Below, piece after piece: positions 1-7,287 of a stretch of 15,658 nucleotides of DNA. Numbering within the stretch: position 1 is the first letter of the stretch; each line of letters opens with the position of its first letter. A program made the translations under genes and the position numbers. The stretch is from an uncultured Ruminococcus sp. (GTDB lineage Bacteria > Bacillota > Clostridia > Oscillospirales > Ruminococcaceae). Location: positions 1-15,658 of the forward strand of contig CAMWHN010000023.1 of NCBI GenBank assembly GCA_947174085.1. The letters are read 5' to 3'. Below the pieces are notes generated by a model. That model did no database searches. It was not told the DNA's origin and saw only the letters and a list, made by a program, of their open reading frames with translations.

Positions 1-939
1 GCTGATGGTAGTGTATATACTGGTTGGCTGTCACAAGATGAAAAAACTTATTATTTTGCGGAAGATGGGATTTTAACTAAAGGCTGGTTTGTACTGGAAG
101 ATAAGAATTATTATTTTGATGAATCTGGTATATTACAGTCAGGTTGGCTGACGCTAAATGATAGTCAATATTATTTTGATGAAACTGGTGTTATGCAAAC
201 TGGTTGGATTCAAGATAATGATTTATATTATTATCTGGATACAGACGGCATTTTATTAAAACGCCAATGGCTATTTTTAGATGATAAAACGTATTATTTA
301 GGCATTAAAGGTGATGCTTTAACCGGTTGGCAGGATTTAACAGGATATGTTTATTATTTTCAAGAAGATGGTCTGATGTCAACAGGTTGGCAGACAATTA
401 ATAATAAAGAATATTATTTCTATCCTGAAAACGGCACAATGGCAAAAAATACGACAATTGATGATAAAAAAATTGGTGCAGATGGAGCTGTTATAGCAGC
501 TGGAACTGTTAGCACTACACTTGCAATAAATCAGGAAAGGGCGCAAAATGCATTTGCAAAATATGGCACGTCTGTGAGTGGAATTTATAATTGTGTGCGT
601 TCTACAAATCGTTATAAATATATCGAATCTACTCGCACACTAGAACAGATTGAAGCGAATGGTTGGCTTTATTATGTCGATTATGCTTTTACGCATTATT
701 ATGGCGTTTGTTATTACATGGCTGCAAAAATGGATTTCTTGTTGCAACAGGCAGGCTATCAATGCAGAATTGTTCATGCAACACATGGCAGTGGTGACCA
801 TTATTGGAATCAAGTGTATACCAATGATACATGGGTAAATTATGACTGTACAAACGGTTATAATGCTTATAGTTGGGATAGCATGATTAAAGCCGGAAAT
901 TATATTTTCTTAGGTTATGTTTATCCTGTATATAATTAA
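1..939 (+). CDS. Cell-wall-binding repeat protein with C-terminal transglutaminase-like domain (5' partial)
   Basis: The reading frame is open from base 1, so the true start and any signal peptide lie upstream; 312 residues are visible. Residues 7–148 are seven GW-type wall-binding repeats of about 20 residues (pattern T-G-W…YYF…DG), as in choline/cell-wall-binding proteins. From about residue 165 a compact domain follows with the order of a transglutaminase-like Cys-His-Asp triad: Cys237 in YGVCYYMAA, His267 in DHYWNQVY, Asp282 in NYDCT. This suggests a surface protein held to wall polymer by its repeats, acting as a protein crosslinker, a protease, or a wall-bound amidase-like enzyme; the substrate cannot be told. 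The next gene starts 25 bases downstream, so they may be co-transcribed. I am sure of the repeats and fairly sure of the fold, but not of the activity. Confidence 0.85.
   Translation, partial: ADGSVYTGWLSQDEKTYYFAEDGILTKGWFVLEDKNYYFDESGILQSGWLTLNDSQYYFDETGVMQTGWIQDNDLYYYLDTDGILLKRQWLFLDDKTYYLGIKGDALTGWQDLTGYVYYFQEDGLMSTGWQTINNKEYYFYPENGTMAKNTTIDDKKIGADGAVIAAGTVSTTLAINQERAQNAFAKYGTSVSGIYNCVRSTNRYKYIESTRTLEQIEANGWLYYVDYAFTHYYGVCYYMAAKMDFLLQQAGYQCRIVHATHGSGDHYWNQVYTNDTWVNYDCTNGYNAYSWDSMIKAGNYIFLGYVYPVYN
19..444 (+). repeat. Seven tandem GW cell-wall-binding repeats
   Basis: The units are in phase with the coding frame and 60–63 bases long. The key Trp codons stand at 25, 85, 145, 205, 268, 328 and 388. 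The 60-base period gains one codon between the fourth and fifth units, where G-W becomes R-Q-W. Each unit carries a Gly-Trp, an aromatic YYF or similar, and an acidic-Gly turn. The array probably starts upstream of the window. A degenerate eighth unit lacking the aromatics follows at about 445–490. Confidence 0.85.
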
Positions 940-964
940 ATTTACAAGAAAGGAAATGTTATTT

Positions 965-1855
965 ATGAAAAAATTAAAGTATACACTAATTTTATTGGGT
1001 GTATTTATGGCTTTGACTGGTTGCGGAAAGAAAACTGAAGAAATTGCTCCGTTAGAAGCTGATTCTACAACGACTGTTGCAGAAACAGTAGAAAATTTTG
1101 GTTCAGGAGAAGAAACAACAGAATCTGAAACAGAATCTGAATCTGAAACTGAAACAACGCAAGCTGATACAACAGAAACAGAACATTCTGAAACAGATGT
1201 TGAAGCATCTACAGAAGCAAGCAGTTCTGAAACAGATAAGCAGGATATATCTTCTACAAATAAATCTTCTACTGTAGCAACGACTGTTACAAAAAATTTA
1301 GTAACATCAACAGAAGCTCCGGCTACAACACAAAATGCAAATACAATAATTGGTTCATCAGTTACAGACATTGCGCCTTCAGAAACTGACCCACCTGTAA
1401 TAGACCCACCATCTACAGAACCAGAGCCTATCATAACAGACTCACCTGTTACAGCACCTCCAGTAACAGAGCCACCTGTTTCTACTGGTAGTCCAAGTGA
1501 TTTAAGCATTACATATCAGGGACAAACACTTGCTATTGGTGACAATGCACAAGATTTTGTGAATGCTGTAAAGCCTAATTTTGAAGAATCTGCGCCAAGT
1601 TGTTACGGTAACGGGGAAAATATTAATTATTACTATGATGGCATGACGGTTTATGTCTGGAATGAAAATGATAATTATTTAGTTTATGGCATTGATGTAG
1701 ATGCATCAAATATTGCACCTGCACAAGGTTATGATATTGGGTCAACGGCTGATTTTGAAGGACAAAAAATAATTGACTGTGGTGATAATTGTAATATTAT
1801 TATTACAGAAGTCGGCGGACAGGTAATTAATATTAGCTATAATAAAGATTTATAA
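965..1855 (+). CDS. Secreted lipoprotein with long Thr/Ser/Glu/Pro linker and small C-terminal domain
   Basis: This is a 296-residue lipoprotein of unknown role. Residues 1–20 form a signal peptide with two Lys after Met, a hydrophobic core and the lipobox L-T-G-C, so Cys20 should carry the lipid. Residues 24–177 are low complexity: first Thr/Ser/Glu runs, then a Pro/Thr-rich section, probably a flexible wall-spanning stalk. Residues 178–296 form a compact domain with an S-C-x-G-x-G start, Tyr-rich strands and an I-G-S motif. From memory it resembles the small C-terminal domains common in Ruminococcus and Lachnospiraceae lipoproteins. An upstream in-frame start at 917 was refused because it lies inside the previous gene and destroys the signal peptide; the ATG at 965 has AAGGA at 950–954. 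It sits between a wall-bound enzyme and the O-acylation pair. The signal peptide resembles that of the hydrolase lipoprotein at 4989. Confidence 0.85.
   Translation: MKKLKYTLILLGVFMALTGCGKKTEEIAPLEADSTTTVAETVENFGSGEETTESETESESETETTQADTTETEHSETDVEASTEASSSETDKQDISSTNKSSTVATTVTKNLVTSTEAPATTQNANTIIGSSVTDIAPSETDPPVIDPPSTEPEPIITDSPVTAPPVTEPPVSTGSPSDLSITYQGQTLAIGDNAQDFVNAVKPNFEESAPSCYGNGENINYYYDGMTVYVWNENDNYLVYGIDVDASNIAPAQGYDIGSTADFEGQKIIDCGDNCNIIITEVGGQVINISYNKDL
1111..1490 (+). repeat. Low-complexity Thr/Glu/Ser then Pro/Thr coding tract
   Basis: The first part repeats near-identical codons for Glu, Ser and Thr (gaatct, gaaaca), notably at 1117–1155. The second part, from about 1378, encodes spaced Pro-Pro and Thr-Glu-Pro steps. 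The imperfect short repeats make this stretch likely to vary in length between strains. It also creates a 199-codon open frame on the minus strand (910–1509), which I take as a composition artefact. Confidence 0.7.
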
Positions 1856-1865
1856 TTTGTAATCG

Positions 1866-1891
1866 GGGTGCTGTTTGCAGAAATAGCGCCC
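1866..1891 (+). other. Intercistronic stem-loop without U-tract
   Basis: An 11-bp stem (1866–1876 with 1881–1891, two G-U pairs) closes a four-base GCAG loop. It lies between the lipoprotein stop and the ribosome site of the MBOAT gene. No run of T follows, so it is not a standard intrinsic terminator. It may be an mRNA processing or stability element that sets different levels of the two genes, or a weak partial terminator. Confidence 0.6.
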
Positions 1892-1925
1892 TATGTTATA
1901 AATATGATAAGAAAGGCATTATTTT

Positions 1926-3362
1926 ATGGTTTTTAGCAGTAGTGTATTTTTATTTGTATTCTTGCCTGTTGTTTTAGGCTTATATTATATTATCCCTGAA
2001 AAACATGTCAGAAATGCTATTTTAATTCTAGTAAGCTTGCTGTTTTATGCATTCGGTGAGCCATTTGTTGTATTCTTGATGGTAATTTCTATTATTATTA
2101 ATTATTTTCTCGGCTTGCTTATGCAGAAACAACAAATACAGAAATTAATTTTAATCATTTCTGTTATTTGGAATTTAGGTTTATTGGGTATTTATAAATA
2201 TGCAGGCTTTTTTGTGGAAATTTTAAATCATGTGAAATTTTTTCATTTTCCAGTTCCTGAAATTGCCTTGCCAATTGGAATCTCTTTTTTTACATTTCAG
2301 GCAATGTCTTATGTCATAGATTTATATCGCAAAGAAATTCCAGTACAAAAAAATTTTTTTAATTTATTATTGTATATTACATTCTTTCCGCAGTTAATTG
2401 CAGGTCCTATTGTGAAATATAAAGATATTATCTTACAGCTTGATAAACGGCCCGTAGATACAAGACAAATTGCACAGGGTATCAGAAGATTTATTTTCGG
2501 CTTGTCGAAAAAATTATTAATTGCAGATATCGTCAGCATTCCTGTTGATCATATTTTTACATTGAAAAATCAAGAATTAACTTGTTTGTTAGCTTGGCTA
2601 GGTGCAATTTGCTATACAATACAGATTTATTTTGATTTTAGTGGCTATAGTGACATGGCAATTGGCTTAGGGCATATGTTCGGTTTTAGTTTTAAAGAAA
2701 ATTTTAATTATCCGTATAGCTCGGCGAATATGACGGATTTTTGGCGAAAATGGCATATTTCTGTTTCTACATGGTTTAAAGAATATTTATATTTTCCTCT
2801 GGGTGGCAATCGTAAAGGAAAAATTAGAACTGTGATAAATAAATGGATTGTATTTTTCTTCACAGGGCTATGGCATGGTGCAAACTGGACATTTGTGATA
2901 TGGGGCTTATTAAACGGCGGATTTTTAATGCTGGAGGGTATGAATATTATTCCTGTGAAAAAAATGCAGAAAAATTTATTCTTAAAAATAATTAGTCATG
3001 TTTATACTCTTGCAGTTGTGATTTTGTGTTTTACGATTTTCAGAGCAGAACACGTTACACAAGGCTTGCATTTTTGGAGAACTATGTTCGGCTTTGGTAT
3101 TGCAGACGAGATACATCAAAAAATTGGTATGAGTTTATTTTTAAAAGAATTAAATCCATTATTTTTGATTACTATGCTAGTTGCAATGATATTTTCTATG
3201 CCAATCAAAAACTGGATAATACAAGCATTACAGAATGCTAATCATAAAATTAAAATCTTTGCACAGACAAGTAGTTATATGATTTCACTTGGATTATTAT
3301 TGATTTGCTTATTATATTTATCATCTGGGACATATAGTCCGTTTATTTACTTGAATTTCTAA
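1926..3362 (+). CDS. MBOAT family O-acyltransferase (AlgI/DltB/PatA-like)
   Basis: This is a polytopic membrane protein of 478 residues, the usual size for the AlgI branch of the membrane-bound O-acyltransferases. These proteins pass acetyl groups from inside the cell to a polysaccharide or to a partner enzyme outside. The N-terminus matches the family style (VFLFVFLPVVLGLYY). The central signature YFDFSGYSDMAIG is followed by the conserved FWRKWHISVS (His277), YFPLGGNRKG, and the catalytic-type His317 in GLWHGANWTF. The ATG has AGAAAGG upstream at 1910–1916. The next gene starts 11 bases after the stop and encodes the expected SGNH partner, so the two are surely co-transcribed. DltB is less likely because no dlt genes are near and an AlgJ-like protein is. 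Family certain; exact polymer unknown. Confidence 0.93.
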   Translation: MVFSSSVFLFVFLPVVLGLYYIIPEKHVRNAILILVSLLFYAFGEPFVVFLMVISIIINYFLGLLMQKQQIQKLILIISVIWNLGLLGIYKYAGFFVEILNHVKFFHFPVPEIALPIGISFFTFQAMSYVIDLYRKEIPVQKNFFNLLLYITFFPQLIAGPIVKYKDIILQLDKRPVDTRQIAQGIRRFIFGLSKKLLIADIVSIPVDHIFTLKNQELTCLLAWLGAICYTIQIYFDFSGYSDMAIGLGHMFGFSFKENFNYPYSSANMTDFWRKWHISVSTWFKEYLYFPLGGNRKGKIRTVINKWIVFFFTGLWHGANWTFVIWGLLNGGFLMLEGMNIIPVKKMQKNLFLKIISHVYTLAVVILCFTIFRAEHVTQGLHFWRTMFGFGIADEIHQKIGMSLFLKELNPLFLITMLVAMIFSMPIKNWIIQALQNANHKIKIFAQTSSYMISLGLLLICLLYLSSGTYSPFIYLNF

Positions 3363-3369
3363 GGGGGGG
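3363..3369 (+). promoter_or_regulatory. Unusual poly-G ribosome binding site
   Basis: Seven consecutive G, preceded by AA, stand four bases before the ATG at 3374. They take the place of the AAGGAGG or AAAGGAG used elsewhere in the window. A G7 run is conspicuous in such AT-rich DNA. Its length could change by slippage and so alter translation of the partner enzyme. Confidence 0.65.
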
Positions 3370-3373
3370 TATC

Positions 3374-4834
3374 ATGAAAAAATTATTATATATTGCTTAT
3401 AGTATTTTATTTTTTATTATCTGTGCTATCCCTGCTATGAGTATGATTTTCAATTCTTCTGAAGATAGCACTTCTGAAAACCGTCAGCTTGCGGAAATGC
3501 CGAATTTTCAAGACGAAAATGGCAAGTTTAATCAAAATTGGAGTGCAGAATTTCAAGCCTATGTATCTGACCATTTCGGATTCAGGAAAGAACTTGTCAA
3601 AGCAGATAGTACACTAAAAGCAAATTTATTTCACGTTTCCGCAGAAGAAGATGTGATTATTGGAAAAGACGGTTGGTTATATTATACACCAACTGTGAAT
3701 GATTATATTGGCAGAGCAACTGTTTCTGATTTAGGATTACAAAATATTATGCGTAATTTAGAACTTATGCAGGAATATGCCGAAAGTCAAGGCAGTAAAT
3801 TTTATGTTACAATTGTGCCTAATAAAAATACAGTCTATCCAGAATATATGCCAAGTAATTATAAAAATTATGGCACTAGTAATAATCTTGATAATTTGGA
3901 AAATTTATTATTTGCAAGTGATTTAAATTATATTTCTCTGAAAAATGCTTTGACACAAGAAGCACAAAATTCAGAAGTCTTAATTTATCATAAGCAAGAT
4001 ACGCATTGGAATCATACAGGGGCTTTGCTAGGCTATCGTTCGATTATGAATGCCACAGGGCTAAATTATAATCATTATGAAAATGCGAATTATAATATGA
4101 TTCAGAATTGGCAAGGCGATTTACAAAATATGCTATTTCCAGATTCTGACGTATTAGATGATAATAGTAATTATGATATTGATTTTAATTATACTTATCA
4201 GGGGCGTTATCGTGATGCTGATGATATTACGATTAATACAATTAATTCTAATGGCACAGGGTCTTTATTAATGTTCCGTGATTCGTTCGGAGAAGCTATT
4301 ATTCCTTATTTTTCACAAAATTTCCAAATGGCAAGATATTCCAGAGCAAGACCTTATCCGTTATATAATTTGGAAATGAATCATTTTGATATTGTGATAA
4401 TGGAAATTGTAGAGCGTAATATTAGCTGGATACAGAAAGAAGCTCCTATGCATAGTGCAATACAGGTTGATTCCAATTCTGTTCCCTTGTCAATGGTGTC
4501 TTTTGCTCCGCTTACGGAATGCTATACAGACGTAAATGGTTCTTTTCTGCATATTTACGGCACAATAGTTGGATTATTTGAGGAAGAAACAACTTTTGCA
4601 CCAGAATATATTGTAACACTAGAGAATCCCTCTGGTGATAGAATTTCCTACAAAGCATATCACTGCTACGAAGCTGACAAATTAGGACAGGAAGAAATTC
4701 AGGATAATGGTTATTCGCTGTACATTCCTGTTTCTGAATTGCAGGAAAATGTTTCCTATGAGGCATACATGACAATTGTATTTTCAGATGATAATGTACT
4801 TGAAAGTTCGCTAGGCAACATCACACTCCCCTAA
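3374..4834 (+). CDS. AlgJ/AlgX-like SGNH (DHHW family) acetyltransferase partner
   Basis: This 486-residue protein has an N-terminal membrane anchor or signal (about residues 5–24) and an outer domain of the AlgX/AlgJ/DHHW type. Such proteins accept acetyl groups from an MBOAT partner and place them on polysaccharide. Visible family marks are ENRQLAEMP (35–43), DHFGFR (66–71) and GKDGWLYY (97–104). The Asp-His pair stands in DTHWN (Asp209, His211), and the nucleophile Ser304 in FRDSFG. All three catalytic positions are present, so it should be active. From about residue 385 there is a C-terminal beta-rich region without a recognised name, perhaps for substrate binding. It lies 11 bases after the MBOAT gene. 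In Gram-positives comparable PatA/PatB pairs O-acetylate wall polysaccharides. No glycosyltransferase is in the window to name the target. Confidence 0.88.
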   Translation: MKKLLYIAYSILFFIICAIPAMSMIFNSSEDSTSENRQLAEMPNFQDENGKFNQNWSAEFQAYVSDHFGFRKELVKADSTLKANLFHVSAEEDVIIGKDGWLYYTPTVNDYIGRATVSDLGLQNIMRNLELMQEYAESQGSKFYVTIVPNKNTVYPEYMPSNYKNYGTSNNLDNLENLLFASDLNYISLKNALTQEAQNSEVLIYHKQDTHWNHTGALLGYRSIMNATGLNYNHYENANYNMIQNWQGDLQNMLFPDSDVLDDNSNYDIDFNYTYQGRYRDADDITINTINSNGTGSLLMFRDSFGEAIIPYFSQNFQMARYSRARPYPLYNLEMNHFDIVIMEIVERNISWIQKEAPMHSAIQVDSNSVPLSMVSFAPLTECYTDVNGSFLHIYGTIVGLFEEETTFAPEYIVTLENPSGDRISYKAYHCYEADKLGQEEIQDNGYSLYIPVSELQENVSYEAYMTIVFSDDNVLESSLGNITLP

Positions 4835-4908
4835 TTCTGACAGTTTGTTATAAGTTATGCACTTTTTGAAATAAAAATCAGTTCTTTTGTTGAAACTGAA
4901 ATCGGGTC

Positions 4909-4937
4909 TTGTATTTAAATTTAAAATATGCTATAAT
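4909..4937 (+). promoter_or_regulatory. Extended -10 promoter of the hydrolase lipoprotein gene
   Basis: TATAAT at 4932–4937 is preceded by TGC (4929–4931), an extended -10. A weak -35, TTGTAT at 4909–4914, stands 17 bases away. Transcription would begin near 4944, about 45 bases before the ATG at 4989. This supports the shorter start, since the in-frame extension to 4887 would begin upstream of the promoter. I see no clear terminator for the preceding gene in 4835–4908. Confidence 0.7.
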
Positions 4938-4988
4938 ATAACAATAGAGATAAATTTTAAGTATAACAAAAAGAAAGGGCGTAATTTT

Positions 4989-6200
4989 ATGAAGAAATGG
5001 AAATATATTGGCATTTTGCTAGCGGTTTTCATGGTAAGTGCAACTATGACAGCTTGTAATACAGAAAATTCTTCTGTACCAGATGTCGAAGAAGAAACAA
5101 CTGAAACAGAGCCAGAAACAACAGAAGAAACAATTGCTCAACAGTCTGAAAACGATGACGAAATATTTCAAGAATTACGCATTGCAGGACAGGGCATGTT
5201 TAGTTCAGGTGGTACGGTAACAACTGCTGTATCAGGCGATTATGACCCAACGCAAAGTTGGCAGGATAGCACAAGGGCAGGAAATACAGCTCATATCGAC
5301 CATGCCAATGTATTATATCAGATTCCAGCAGAAGATAATGGCAATCCAATTGTATATTTGCACGGCTATCGGCAATCCCGTATGTGTTGGATGACAACGC
5401 CGGACGGCAGAGAGGGTTTTTCTACACTGTTTATGCGTAATGGACATAGTGCTTTTTTAGTTGACCAGCCACGCCGTGGAGAAGCCGGCGCAGCGTCAGA
5501 AATTTCAAGTGATACAGATTTAGATATGTGGTATGGTGAAATTGATGAAGATGATGAAGATTATGAAAAACCTGAAACTGCTACGAAATATCAGCCCGGT
5601 GACCAAGCATGGTACACTTATTATAGAATTGGCGAAAATTTGAATAAAACAAATAAAAATTCTCAATTCCCAGATAGTGAAGAAGCGTTAAATCAATTTT
5701 TGAGACAAGCAACGTCTAATACTGGTAATTATGACAAAGTCGTTGTTGCAAAAGCACTTGCAGAAGTTATTACGGATGTGAAAAATATGACTGGACAAAA
5801 ATCTATTTTTATGGCACATGCGCAGGGCTGTTCGATTGCATGGGATTTGTCTACAGAGAATATTTCTGCAATTGTTGCCATTGAGCCGATTACTGTACCA
5901 AAATCTAATTCTGCACAATATCAAAAATTATTAGAAGCAAATATTCCGATAGTAATTTATTTTGGTGATTATATTACAACTGGTGATACAGAGCTTGCGT
6001 CTACAACGTATTGGCAAGAAATTCTTGCAAATGCTGAAGCGTTTGCTGAACAATATACCGCAGATGGTGGTGACTGTACAGTTGTAGAACTTCCAGAACA
6101 AAATATTAATGGTAATAGTCATTTTATGTTTCAAGAAGAAAATAATCAGGAAATTGCAGATTTAATTGAAACTTGGCTAGGCAAACACGGCTTAAATTAA
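4989..6200 (+). CDS. Alpha/beta-hydrolase-fold lipoprotein with Ser-to-Ala at the nucleophile elbow
   Basis: A 403-residue lipoprotein: the signal peptide ends in the lipobox M-T-A-C (Cys23), followed by a Glu/Thr-rich linker to about residue 55. The rest is an alpha/beta hydrolase: IVYLHGY (His125-Gly126, oxyanion region), FLVDQPRRGEAG, then the elbow IFMAHAQGCS, and late acid and base candidates Asp327 (YFGDY) and His378 (GNSHFMF). In the secreted hydrolases I recall with this layout, the elbow reads THSQGG. Here the Ser is Ala278 (codon gcg) and the second Gly is Cys279+2, while Asp and His remain. It may be a catalytically dead binding protein, or use another residue. The start at 4989 is chosen for its AGAAAGGG site, its signal peptide and the promoter at 4909–4937. 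The epimerase-like gene follows after 35 bases, probably in the same transcript. Confidence 0.82.
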   Translation: MKKWKYIGILLAVFMVSATMTACNTENSSVPDVEEETTETEPETTEETIAQQSENDDEIFQELRIAGQGMFSSGGTVTTAVSGDYDPTQSWQDSTRAGNTAHIDHANVLYQIPAEDNGNPIVYLHGYRQSRMCWMTTPDGREGFSTLFMRNGHSAFLVDQPRRGEAGAASEISSDTDLDMWYGEIDEDDEDYEKPETATKYQPGDQAWYTYYRIGENLNKTNKNSQFPDSEEALNQFLRQATSNTGNYDKVVVAKALAEVITDVKNMTGQKSIFMAHAQGCSIAWDLSTENISAIVAIEPITVPKSNSAQYQKLLEANIPIVIYFGDYITTGDTELASTTYWQEILANAEAFAEQYTADGGDCTVVELPEQNINGNSHFMFQEENNQEIADLIETWLGKHGLN

Positions 6201-6235
6201 AATAAAAGCTGTAAATTTTAATTTTGGGAGAAAAT

Positions 6236-7093
6236 ATGAATGTTTTAATTATTGGTGGAACAAGATTTTTTGGAATCCCTATGGTAAGGCGTATTCTTGA
6301 AAATGGACATGATGTAACAATTGCTACAAGAGGAAATTACAGTAATATTTTTAATAAAAAAGTACGTCATGTTATTATGGATAAAACCAATGGAAACAGT
6401 GTGAAAAATGCACTTGGTTCTGAAATATATGATGTAGTGATTGATAAAGTAGCCTATTCTTCAAATGATGTAAAGTCACTTTTGGAAAATGTTTGCTGTA
6501 AGAGATATATTCAAATGTCCTCTTGTGCAGTATATACTAGTGAGCATTTATTGATTAACGAAAGTGAATTTAATACAAAAAATCACAAATTAATTTGGAT
6601 GGACAGACCAACAGATTATGCTGAGGGCAAAAGACAAGCAGAACGTGCTACATTAGAATTTATGGATATGAATCAATGCGTTTTTGTGAGATATCCCGTT
6701 GTAATGGGTAAAAATGATTATACAAATAGACTTAGATTTTATATGAAGCATATCTGTAATCATATGCCTATGTATATTGATAATTTAGAGATTGGAACAT
6801 GCTATATAAATGAATTAGAAGCAGGCGAATTTATGGCATATCTTGTTGAATGTTCAATATCAGGAGCTATAAACGGCTGTTCAAAAGGGATAATCTCACC
6901 AAAAGAAATTATTACTCATATTGAAAATAAATCAGGAAAAAAAGCAATATTATCTAAAAATGGTGATTCCGCCCCTTATAATGGACTAAAAGTAGAAACA
7001 TCATTTGACTGTACAAAAGCGGAAAGTCTAGGCTATGTATTTACCGATATTTCCTCTTGGATATTTGAATTAATAAATTCAGAGTTATTATAA
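6236..7093 (+). CDS. NAD-dependent epimerase/dehydratase-like SDR protein
   Basis: A 285-residue extended short-chain dehydrogenase/reductase. The nucleotide-binding loop GGTRFFG (residues 7–13) follows the first beta strand, the motif MSSCAVYTS supplies the active-site Ser region, and the Tyr-x-x-x-Lys pair is Y128/K132 in YAEGK. The family changes nucleotide-bound sugars (epimerases, reductases, dehydratases); the GGTRF form is typical of the epimerase-like subgroup, and the substrate cannot be told. The ATG at 6236 has GGGAG five bases upstream; an in-frame TTG at 6224 would remove that ribosome site and is refused. The gene follows the hydrolase lipoprotein without a visible terminator and is closed by the terminator at 7151–7193. 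It could feed surface polysaccharide synthesis, in keeping with the upstream O-acylation pair, but that is inference. Confidence 0.85.
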   Translation: MNVLIIGGTRFFGIPMVRRILENGHDVTIATRGNYSNIFNKKVRHVIMDKTNGNSVKNALGSEIYDVVIDKVAYSSNDVKSLLENVCCKRYIQMSSCAVYTSEHLLINESEFNTKNHKLIWMDRPTDYAEGKRQAERATLEFMDMNQCVFVRYPVVMGKNDYTNRLRFYMKHICNHMPMYIDNLEIGTCYINELEAGEFMAYLVECSISGAINGCSKGIISPKEIITHIENKSGKKAILSKNGDSAPYNGLKVETSFDCTKAESLGYVFTDISSWIFELINSELL

Positions 7094-7150
7094 TAGTTGA
7101 ATATATTTACTAATAGAAAAACTAAATAGAATTTAAATAGGTCTAATATT

Positions 7151-7193
7151 AAAAAAGCATTATGTTCCGGCATAATGTTTTTTTTATTTTTTT
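7151..7193 (+). terminator. Intrinsic terminator after the SDR gene
   Basis: A perfect 7-bp stem CATTATG/CATAATG (7158–7164 with 7171–7177) closes a TTCCGG loop. T8 follows directly, then A and T7. The A6 before the stem pairs with the T run, so it could also stop transcription from the other side. Confidence 0.88.
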
Positions 7194-7220
7194 GAAAATT
7201 TTTTTGAAATTGTTGTCACG

Positions 7221-7249
7221 TTGAGAAATTTTAAATTGTTATATATAAT
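7221..7249 (+). promoter_or_regulatory. Near-consensus housekeeping promoter of the sigma/anti-sigma unit
   Basis: TTGAGA (7221–7226) and TATAAT (7244–7249) are 17 bases apart, which is 11 of 12 matches to the main vegetative promoter. Two T7GAAA tracts 12 bases apart (from 7187 and 7199) lie upstream and may bend the DNA or act like an UP element. The unit therefore seems to be read by the main sigma factor rather than only by its own product. Confidence 0.85.
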
Positions 7250-7261
7250 AGAAACGTTTCT
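7250..7261. promoter_or_regulatory. 12-bp palindrome at the transcription start, possible operator
   Basis: AGAAACGTTTCT is a perfect palindrome placed directly after the -10 box and over the expected start point near 7256. This is a classic repressor position. The core AAnCGnTT matches that of LacI/CcpA-type sites (7 of 10 fixed cre positions when aligned on CG), but the outer TG/CA bases do not fit. Confidence 0.5.
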
Positions 7262-7287
7262 GAAAGCTATTAACAGGAGGTGAAACA

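Noticed and set aside
910..1509. A 199-codon open frame on the minus strand opposite the lipoprotein
   Set aside because: It mirrors the Thr/Ser/Glu-rich coding repeats, giving a Val/Ser-rich product. It overlaps a well-supported lipoprotein, has no recognisable domain, and is explained by codon composition.
4878..4899. TCAGTT/AACTGA inverted repeat as a terminator after the SGNH gene
   Set aside because: The stem is only six A/T-rich pairs with a ten-base loop and no T run follows, so it is too weak to call.
4887..4988. Upstream in-frame extension of the hydrolase gene
   Set aside because: It would start before the -10 box at 4932–4937 and would bury the signal peptide. The ATG at 4989 has its own ribosome site.
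7187..7209. Two T7GAAA tracts as a protein-binding direct repeat
   Set aside because: The region is almost pure A/T next to a terminator T run, so a 12-base repeat of this kind is likely by chance. It is kept only as a possible bend.
7249..7262. A CcpA (cre) site
   Set aside because: The AAnCGnTT core fits but the conserved outer TG and CA are missing, so I keep only a general palindrome call.
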